Source: Paenibacillus sp. HB172176
GTDB lineage: Bacteria; Bacillota; Bacilli; Paenibacillales; Paenibacillaceae
Assembly (NCBI RefSeq): GCF_011947265.1
Contig: NZ_JAATHD010000002.1
Span: 496,001 to 560,000, forward strand
Length of the DNA stretch: 64,000 nt
Direction of reading: 5' to 3'
The first letter of the stretch is position 1; each line of letters opens with the position of its first letter. Shown piece by piece: positions 58,929 through 64,000 of the stretch. The notes under the pieces are model-generated. The model was not told where the DNA came from and did not search any database. It was given only the letters and a program-made list of their open reading frames with translations. The position numbers and the translations under genes were made by a program.

Positions 58929-59074
58929 TCTCAATTCCGCCTCTCTTCATGAAGAGGAGCTTCGCGAATATTGCATATTCTTTCTTTCGTCAAGACCGTC
59001 GAATCCCGAACGGTCGCTGCTACAAGAAACGGCGCGAGCAGTCTCCCTGCGAGGAAACCGCTGCGCGCCGAACA

Positions 59075-59114
59075 CAAAAACTAGCGTTGCCCTTTTTTAT
59101 CACCCGGCAATCGC
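59075..59114 (-). terminator. Terminator in the preQ1 expression platform
   Basis: Read leftward, GCGATTGCC (59114-59106) pairs with GGCAACGC (59091-59084), with one bulged A, and is followed by TAGTTTTTG. Its position directly after the aptamer suggests control by premature termination when preQ1 is bound. Confidence 0.7.
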
Positions 59115-59118
59115 TTCG

Positions 59119-59156
59119 TTTTAGTTTTTTATAGAGGGAGTTCGCGAACCTCTCCC
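59119..59156 (-). promoter_or_regulatory. preQ1-I riboswitch aptamer
   Basis: Read leftward: GGGAGAGGTTCGCGAACTCC, then CTCTATAAAAAACTAA. The AGAGG/CCTCT stem, the GTTCGCGAAC loop region and the A-rich tail ending ACTAA match the class I aptamer. It lies in a leader of about 265 nt and controls queCDEF (and likely ypsA). Confidence 0.93.
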
Positions 59157-59198
59157 GGCGATGAAAAGCCGGATTTTCTTCTTCAATTTGTCATTCGT

Positions 59199-59207
59199 AC
59201 TATAGCA
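59199..59207 (-). promoter_or_regulatory. Extended -10 promoter of the queC operon
   Basis: Read leftward TGCTATAGT, with TTTTCA 17 bp upstream as a weak -35. The start would be near 59192, so the aptamer lies at the very 5' end of the transcript. Confidence 0.65.
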
Positions 59208-59283
59208 CAGCCGGAAGGAAATGAAAACAGCTGTCTTTGCGATAATTTTTGACAAATGTTCATCGTTTCGACGTGGAATGAAT

Positions 59284-59311
59284 TTGCGTTGGGGGATTAT
59301 TTCCGTATACT
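59284..59311 (+). promoter_or_regulatory. Possible promoter of the J-domain-like gene
   Basis: TTGCGT (59284-59289), 16 bp, TATACT (59306-59311), about 53 nt before the GTG start. Confidence 0.5.
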
Positions 59312-59364
59312 TATAGTAGGAACAGAATTGATCTAGATCTTCATAACTAAATTGAGGTGAAACA

Positions 59365-60297
59365 GTGGACGATTTGAGCAAGCTGAAGAAAGCTTATGAA
59401 ACGATGGATCTTCCGGAATTCGCGTCGAGAGAGGATGTCGAGAAGCGGTATACGCTCTTGCTGCGCCGCGAACGCTCCAAGCCAAAGCAGGAAGACGATG
59501 AAGCCGCAGCATCCAGTGAGAGCGGTTCCGAATTCAGCAAGGTGAATGAAGCGTACAAGTTCATTCTTGCCTATGAGGATCGCAAGATTACGGACGCCTT
59601 CAACGAACAGGAATATGGGAAATATAAGAAAATGGCCGGACAAGCTCAGAAATTCGACCATTTCTGGCGTTATTACAAATTTCATACGCTCGGAGCGATT
59701 GTGCTTATTGCCATTATCATTTACGGTGTAAACGCTTATATGAATCATCGCGAGCATGAGAAATATTTGGCCAGCCTGCCTCCGGTCGATGTGTCGATTT
59801 CATTCTACGGACTGTTCGCCAACATGGATCAGGATCAAGGAGATGTCGAGGAATACAACAATATTGACAAAGCGATTCTGGAAACATTCCCCGATTGGAA
59901 GCGCGTGAAATCCAGCATCGTCTATGTGCCGCAGAACGAAGCCGAGCAATACGTTTACTTGCAGAAAGCCGTAGTGACCCTGGTCTCCGAGAAATCGGAC
60001 TTGTACATCGTCGACAAGAGCATGTTTCAGTGGATCGGGCAGCAAGGAGTATTCATGAACCTGGACGACAAGCTGACGGCAGAGGATGGCTTGAGCGATG
60101 ATATTGCCATGAAGCTTAGCACGGAGGATGTGCCGGAGGAGCATGTGTACGCCGTCAATCTGACGAACTCGAAGCTGGCGGACGATCTTCCTGTCCAGAA
60201 GGTCGACCTGATCGTCGGCATTCGGGCCAATGCCAAAAATCCCGACAAAGCGCTGCAGTTTCTGAAAACGTACTTGAAGACGGCGGAAAAGCCTTAA
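59365..60297 (+). CDS. Membrane protein with degenerate J-domain-like N-terminus
   Basis: A 310-residue protein. Residues 4-80 have the helical layout of a J domain (LKKAYETMDLPEFASREDVEKRYTLLLRRER, then FSKVNEAYKFIL), but the HPD tripeptide that activates DnaK is missing. One membrane helix follows (about 107-127, LGAIVLIAIIIYGVNAYM), then a roughly 180-residue outside domain resembling extracytoplasmic solute-binding folds. Function unknown. The start is GTG with GAGGTG upstream. Confidence 0.75.
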   Translation: MDDLSKLKKAYETMDLPEFASREDVEKRYTLLLRRERSKPKQEDDEAAASSESGSEFSKVNEAYKFILAYEDRKITDAFNEQEYGKYKKMAGQAQKFDHFWRYYKFHTLGAIVLIAIIIYGVNAYMNHREHEKYLASLPPVDVSISFYGLFANMDQDQGDVEEYNNIDKAILETFPDWKRVKSSIVYVPQNEAEQYVYLQKAVVTLVSEKSDLYIVDKSMFQWIGQQGVFMNLDDKLTAEDGLSDDIAMKLSTEDVPEEHVYAVNLTNSKLADDLPVQKVDLIVGIRANAKNPDKALQFLKTYLKTAEKP

Positions 60298-60320
60298 TAA
60301 TCATTGGATTCAAACAAAGC

Positions 60321-60415
60321 AGGCTGTCCTTAGTTTATATGCTCCTTACAGTAGACAGGTTAACGATTAAACCTTGCCTGCGTGAGGGGGCCTATTACTT
60401 TGGGGACAGCCTTTT
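60321..60415 (+). terminator. Large terminator-like structure
   Basis: AGGCTGTCC (60321-60329) pairs with GGACAGCCT (60404-60412), followed by TTT. A second stem (AGGTTA with TTAAACCT) lies inside the long loop. Probably ends the J-domain-like transcript. Confidence 0.5.
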
Positions 60416-60473
60416 CGTCGCTTATGGTTAATCCGTTCGTTCAGATTCCAGATTCGATGAAGAGCTGGAACGC

Positions 60474-60656
60474 TAACGAATCCTCATAACGTTATATGCC
60501 ATTTTCCTGCATGATTGGAGGTCTAACGAAGATCTATATGCTTATTCGTCATTATTTAGCGGAAAAATGCCTCACTTTGCTGCAATAACGTTATGAGTCT
60601 TCGTTAAATCTATGAAACAGACGGCAAGAAGAGATTAACGCTATGAGTCTTCGTTA
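60474..60656. repeat. Cluster of 22-bp interspersed repeats
   Basis: Three copies of a 22-mer: TAACGAATCCTCATAACGTTAT (60474-60495, inverted), ATAACGTTATGAGTCTTCGTTA (60585-60606) and TTAACGCTATGAGTCTTCGTTA (60635-60656). The first and second are complementary at 20 of 22 positions and can form a long hairpin. A partial copy lies at 60524-60541. The 60298-60689 gap holds no gene. Confidence 0.8.
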
Positions 60657-60689
60657 GAATAAAACGAGAGGCGCAGCGGCGCTCCGCTC

Positions 60690-61421
60690 TCACCCAACCA
60701 GCAGCGCATAGACGATGCCGGGGCCGTGAACGCCGATCGTCAGGTCGTTCTCGATATCCGAGGATCGGCTCGGTCCGGATATGAAGTGTATGCCGGCCGG
60801 CAGTTGTTCTCTGCCCGCTTCGTCAAATGGAATCAGCACCTCGCCGAGTCTTGTTTTCAAACGCTCAATCGGGATAATAATGAACAGCACTGTCGGCAGC
60901 AGACTGACGGAGCGTCCCTTCTCCTTCGCGGACAGCACGGCAACCGAGCCCGTATAGGCTACGGCATGATCCGCCTGAACGACGCCGAAATCCGCCTGAG
61001 CGGCCTCCGCCTTCCAAGCCGTATCGCTATCCGAATTCCATACGGAAATATGGGCATTCGGCAGCGCTTCCTCCAGCCTCAATGCGGCCAGCTCCGGCTC
61101 ATCCTGACGAATGACGCGCTTCGCGCTCATCTCCGACGCCTTGCCCGCGATAAAATCCGTAATCTCATCCCAGCCGCCCAGCCTCTCCACATGCCCGCCG
61201 ACAGCGAGGAAGTTGTCCGTGAACCGTTGCGCCTTCTCCTCCGGTGTCCAATCAACCTCTCTCCAGAAGTTGGGCGCGCCGCGGTATGGATGCTTTGGCT
61301 TATCCGTCATAAGAGGATGACCGAGTCTGCCCGCTATATGCTTCATAAAGCCGGCCTGTTTCTCGCGCGACTGCGCTTCGAGACGGGCCAGCCATTCTTC
61401 ATGCGTTTCCCTGTTTGCCAT
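60690..61421 (-). CDS. lutC: Lactate utilisation protein C (LUD domain)
   Basis: About 243 residues. Subunit of the LutABC lactate-oxidising complex that converts L-lactate to pyruvate. The LUD domain shows FGVVQADHAVAYTGSVAVLSAKEKGR, LLPTVLFIIIPIERLKTRLGE and the glycine-rich end FISGPSRSSDIENDLTIGVHGPG. GGGAGG precedes ATG 61421. It is the last gene, 125 bp after lutB. Confidence 0.93.
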   Translation of the reverse strand: MANRETHEEWLARLEAQSREKQAGFMKHIAGRLGHPLMTDKPKHPYRGAPNFWREVDWTPEEKAQRFTDNFLAVGGHVERLGGWDEITDFIAGKASEMSAKRVIRQDEPELAALRLEEALPNAHISVWNSDSDTAWKAEAAQADFGVVQADHAVAYTGSVAVLSAKEKGRSVSLLPTVLFIIIPIERLKTRLGEVLIPFDEAGREQLPAGIHFISGPSRSSDIENDLTIGVHGPGIVYALLVG

Positions 61422-61546
61422 TGCTTGCACCTCCCTGCTCGCTCACGCTAAGCAAGCTCTCGCCTTGTTCATACATGTCTGGAGCCTTGCGCCACTCTCG
61501 CCCATTCAGCTAATACTGAAGCCGTTCTACGCTAGCACCAGCATCA

Positions 61547-63052
61547 CTAATGCCGCGAATCCTTCTTGCCAGACAGCTTCTCCATTCGCGCTCTCATCTC
61601 GGGATCCATCTCGCGCAGGCCGGATTTCAGCTCTTGATCGAGCGTCGCCCAGTTATCCCGGAACGATTTCTTCGGCAGGCTCGGCGTCACGCGATATTTG
61701 TTCCAGCCCTTCAGCGGCCCAAGCTTCGTGCGGATATAGCCGTCGCGTACGACAAGCTTCTGCCCCAGCTTGCCGAGTCTCATCAAGCCGCCCATCCGGC
61801 CGGAATTGCCCATTACCGTCGCGAAGCCCTGCATACCCACGCCCTCGAGCTTGCTGCCGTTGCCGCTCTCCACCTTGCGCCGACGGAGATAGACCAGCAT
61901 CTCGTGCAGCGGAATTTTCACGGGACAGGCCTCGTAGCAGGCTCCGCAGAGCGATGACGCATTGGCGATATCATCCCATTCCGCGATATTCTTGTTGAGC
62001 GACGGCGTAAGCACCGCGCCGATCGGACCGCTGTACGTGCTGCCGTATGCATGTCCGCCGATATGCCGATATACGGGACAAGCGTTCAGGCACGCGCCGC
62101 AGCGAATGCAGTTGAGCAGCTCCTGGAATTCCGGATCGCCGAGTTGCAGCGAACGACCGTTGTCGACGATAATAATATGCATCTCGTCCGGTCCGTCCGC
62201 ATCCTCGGAGCGGCGCGGTCCGCTAATGCCGGACATGTACATCGTCAGCTTCTGGCCTGTCGCTGAACGCGGCAGCAGCGTCGCCATAACCTCCAGATCC
62301 TCGAAGGAGGGAATAATGCGCTCCATGCCCATCAGCGTAATCTGCGTCTTCGGCACAGTGCTGACCATTCTCGCATTGCCTTCATTCTCGAACAGCACCA
62401 TCGAGCCGGTCTCCGCGATTGCGAAGTTGCAGCCGGTCATGCCAATATCCGCCTCGAGAAATTTCTCCCGCAGCTTTTTGCGGACAAACCCTGCAAGCGC
62501 GGTCGTCTCTGGCGGCAGCGTATAGCCCGCTTCCTTGGACAGCAGCTCGGCGATTTGATAGCGATTCTTGTGAATCGCCGGAATGACGATATGCGAAGGC
62601 ATCTCTCCCGCGAGCTGAATAATGTATTCGCCGAGATCGGTCTCCACCGCCTCGACGCCGATTGATTCCAGCGCATGATTCAGATGAAGCTCCTCGGTGA
62701 CCATCGATTTCGATTTCACAACCGACTTCGCGTCCGCATGCTCCGCAATATCAAGCGACAGCTTCACCGCCTCTTCCGCGGTAGCCGCGAAATGCACATG
62801 AACGCCGTTCGCGCGGGCGTTCTCGACGAACAGATTCAAGTAATAGTCGAGATGGGCGATCGTATGCAGACGAATCTGTCTGCCGCGCTCCCGCCATTCC
62901 TCCCAATTGCCATGCTCGGTCGACGCATTCTTCTTGCCGTTCCGCAGCCGCTCTGTCGTGAATTTCACCGCCTTGCGAAGAAACTCATCATTCAATGCGA
63001 GCTCGGCTCTTCCTTTGACAGTGCCGGGGGTCTTGCCGCTTACTGCGCTCAT
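61547..63052 (-). CDS. lutB: Lactate utilisation iron-sulfur protein B
   Basis: A 501-residue Fe-S and LUD-domain subunit of LutABC. The N-terminal part contains a LUD domain (KSKSMVTEELHLNHALESIG). Two 4Fe-4S motifs follow: CIRCGACLNACPVYRHIGG and CGACYEACPVKIPLHEML. It should pass electrons from lactate oxidation onward. Its ATG overlaps the lutA stop by 4 bp. Confidence 0.95.
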   Translation of the reverse strand: MSAVSGKTPGTVKGRAELALNDEFLRKAVKFTTERLRNGKKNASTEHGNWEEWRERGRQIRLHTIAHLDYYLNLFVENARANGVHVHFAATAEEAVKLSLDIAEHADAKSVVKSKSMVTEELHLNHALESIGVEAVETDLGEYIIQLAGEMPSHIVIPAIHKNRYQIAELLSKEAGYTLPPETTALAGFVRKKLREKFLEADIGMTGCNFAIAETGSMVLFENEGNARMVSTVPKTQITLMGMERIIPSFEDLEVMATLLPRSATGQKLTMYMSGISGPRRSEDADGPDEMHIIIVDNGRSLQLGDPEFQELLNCIRCGACLNACPVYRHIGGHAYGSTYSGPIGAVLTPSLNKNIAEWDDIANASSLCGACYEACPVKIPLHEMLVYLRRRKVESGNGSKLEGVGMQGFATVMGNSGRMGGLMRLGKLGQKLVVRDGYIRTKLGPLKGWNKYRVTPSLPKKSFRDNWATLDQELKSGLREMDPEMRARMEKLSGKKDSRH

Positions 63053-63777
63053 GCTCCCTTCACTCCCTCGTAGAGCAGCTCCGCCAGATGCATGACGCGC
63101 ACCGGCTCGCCGCGGAATCGCAAATTCCCCGCAATATTCATAAGACAGGCCAGATCAAGACCGACCAGCACCTCGGCTTCGGTCTCCAGCACATGATCCG
63201 CCTTCTCCGTCACCATCGCGCCGGAAATATCGGCCATCTTCACGGCGAAGGTACCGCCGAAGCCGCAGCAATCCTCCGCAAACGGCAGATCGACAAACTC
63301 CATTCCCTTCACCTGAGCCATCAATTGCATCGGCTCGTCCTTGATGCCGAGAATACGGGTGCCGTGGCAGGACGGATGGTACGTAACCTTATGCGGGAAC
63401 GTCGCTCCGAGATCGGTCACACCGAGCACTCCCACTAGAAACTGCGTAAATTCGTAAGATTTTGCCTGCAACGCCTTCGCGCGCTCCAGCATGACGGGAT
63501 CATGCTCGAACAGCTTGGGATAATGATGAATCATGCCCGTGCAGGAGCCGGAGGGCGAGATAACATAATCGCTGTCCTCGAACGCGTCCAGCAGCGTGCG
63601 GGCCGTCTCTCTCGCTTCCTTCCAATAGCCGCTGTTGAAGGCGGGCTGGCCGCAGCAGGTCTGCAGTCTGGGAAACTCCAGAGCAACTCCATACCGCGCA
63701 AGCAATCTTGCCATCGCTTCGCCCACCGGCGGAAACAAAGCGTCGCTTAAGCATGTTATAAATAAAGAAACCTTCAT
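63049..63777 (-). CDS. lutA: Lactate utilisation protein A (CCG-domain oxidoreductase)
   Basis: About 242 residues with two cysteine-rich CCG domains: the first with LQTCCGQPAFNSGY and the second with YHPSCHGTR and FAEDCCGFGGTFAVK, which hold a non-cubane Fe-S centre as in GlpC/HdrB. Subunit of the LutABC lactate dehydrogenase. GGAGTG eight bases before ATG 63777 sets the start. Confidence 0.95.
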   Translation of the reverse strand: MKVSLFITCLSDALFPPVGEAMARLLARYGVALEFPRLQTCCGQPAFNSGYWKEARETARTLLDAFEDSDYVISPSGSCTGMIHHYPKLFEHDPVMLERAKALQAKSYEFTQFLVGVLGVTDLGATFPHKVTYHPSCHGTRILGIKDEPMQLMAQVKGMEFVDLPFAEDCCGFGGTFAVKMADISGAMVTEKADHVLETEAEVLVGLDLACLMNIAGNLRFRGEPVRVMHLAELLYEGVKGA

Positions 63778-63791
63778 TTCTATCACTCCGT

Positions 63792-64000
63792 TCAAACGGA
63801 AGTCAGATCAATCTCTCTTTCCCGAAGCTCTCTTGCCAGCTGAGGTGAAAGTCCGTTGTCTGTAATCATATGATGAATCGCGTTCAAATCGGCCACATGG
63901 GTAAAAGCCTGTACGCCGAACTTGCTTGAATCCGCCAGCAGGACAACCTTATCCGCCATTCCGACCATGCGATGCTTGATTCGGGCTTGAAGCTCGTTCG
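63792..64000 (-). CDS. C-terminal part of a DeoR-family regulator (cut by window edge)
   Basis: An open frame enters from the right edge and stops at 63792, only 14 bp before lutA. The visible ~69 residues read like the DeoR sugar-sensor end: MVGMADKVVLLADSSKFGVQ, FTHVADLNAIHHMITDNGLS, then a short tail. LADSSK and ITDxxL are family marks. The tight spacing suggests co-transcription with lutABC and a role in its control; Bacillus uses a GntR-type LutR instead. The DNA-binding half is outside the window. Confidence 0.85.
   Translation of the reverse strand, partial: NELQARIKHRMVGMADKVVLLADSSKFGVQAFTHVADLNAIHHMITDNGLSPQLARELREREIDLTSV

Noticed and set aside
60474-60656. CRISPR array
   Set aside because: Copies are few, differ in orientation and spacing, and no cas gene is in the window.
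1-64000. tRNA, rRNA, tmRNA, RNase P, SRP RNA or T-box
   Set aside because: Scanned by eye for T-loop, tmRNA end, RNase P core, SRP and T-box GGTGGNACCGCG signatures; none was convincing.

Overview
The window looks like a chromosomal segment of a spore-forming, Gram-positive Paenibacillaceae bacterium (Paenibacillus/Cohnella-like). Support: AGGAGG-type ribosome sites with frequent TTG and GTG starts, sigma-A promoters, a YjcZ-type spore peptide, YtpB, the hemEHY gene order of the coproporphyrin-dependent haem route, a preQ1-I riboswitch on queC, lutABC, and many Bacillus 'y' gene relatives. Most genes have moderate GC. Two blocks are visibly AT-richer: about 30.1-38.6 kb and 50.2-52.6 kb.

Layout. 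0-9.6 kb: TlpA-like thioredoxin, an MFS pump, a stand-alone JAMM peptidase, then a leftward amt - DUF294 nucleotidyltransferase - DnaQ-like exonuclease unit behind a GlnR/TnrA-type box. MerR regulator, YugP peptidase, GltC-like LysR regulator, rhomboid protease and tpx follow. 9.6-21 kb: a leftward 6S RNA candidate, a YesL protein, a YjcZ peptide with a forespore-type promoter, cshA, YitT, a DUF4015 hydrolase, pfkA, ytpB, a second MFS protein, a cold-shock protein and a methyltransferase. 21-30 kb: pepF with an apparent signal peptide and an internal start, DUF92, GDPD, CapA, and the hemE-hemH-hemY operon.

30.1-38.6 kb is a leftward AT-rich polysaccharide operon related to ydaJKLMN/pss: GH8-like lipoprotein, WsfD-like transferase, DUF2334 protein, GT2 synthase, BcsB-like protein, and a degenerate GGDEF protein that keeps an RxxD site. 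Together these suggest synthesis and export of a c-di-GMP-controlled extracellular polysaccharide.

38.9-50 kb: a third MFS pump, O-methyltransferase, RlmL-like methyltransferase overlapping an LTA-synthase-like gene, a small gene with a second forespore-type promoter, a polytopic PDZ/Lon-like protease, DUF1450 and a cysteine-free HesB-like protein, M14 peptidase, murI, and a ytxG/ytxH pair. 50.2-52.6 kb holds two AT-rich secreted proteins of unknown function behind a perfect-consensus promoter. 52.6-64 kb: Fe-S-type regulator, DUF86, cupredoxin, holin-like protein, ypsA-queF-queE-queD-queC under the preQ1 riboswitch, a J-domain-like membrane protein, an interspersed-repeat cluster, and lutABC preceded by a DeoR-type regulator cut by the window edge.

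No CRISPR array, rRNA, tRNA, insertion sequence or prophage was seen. All function calls come from reading the sequence; no search was run.
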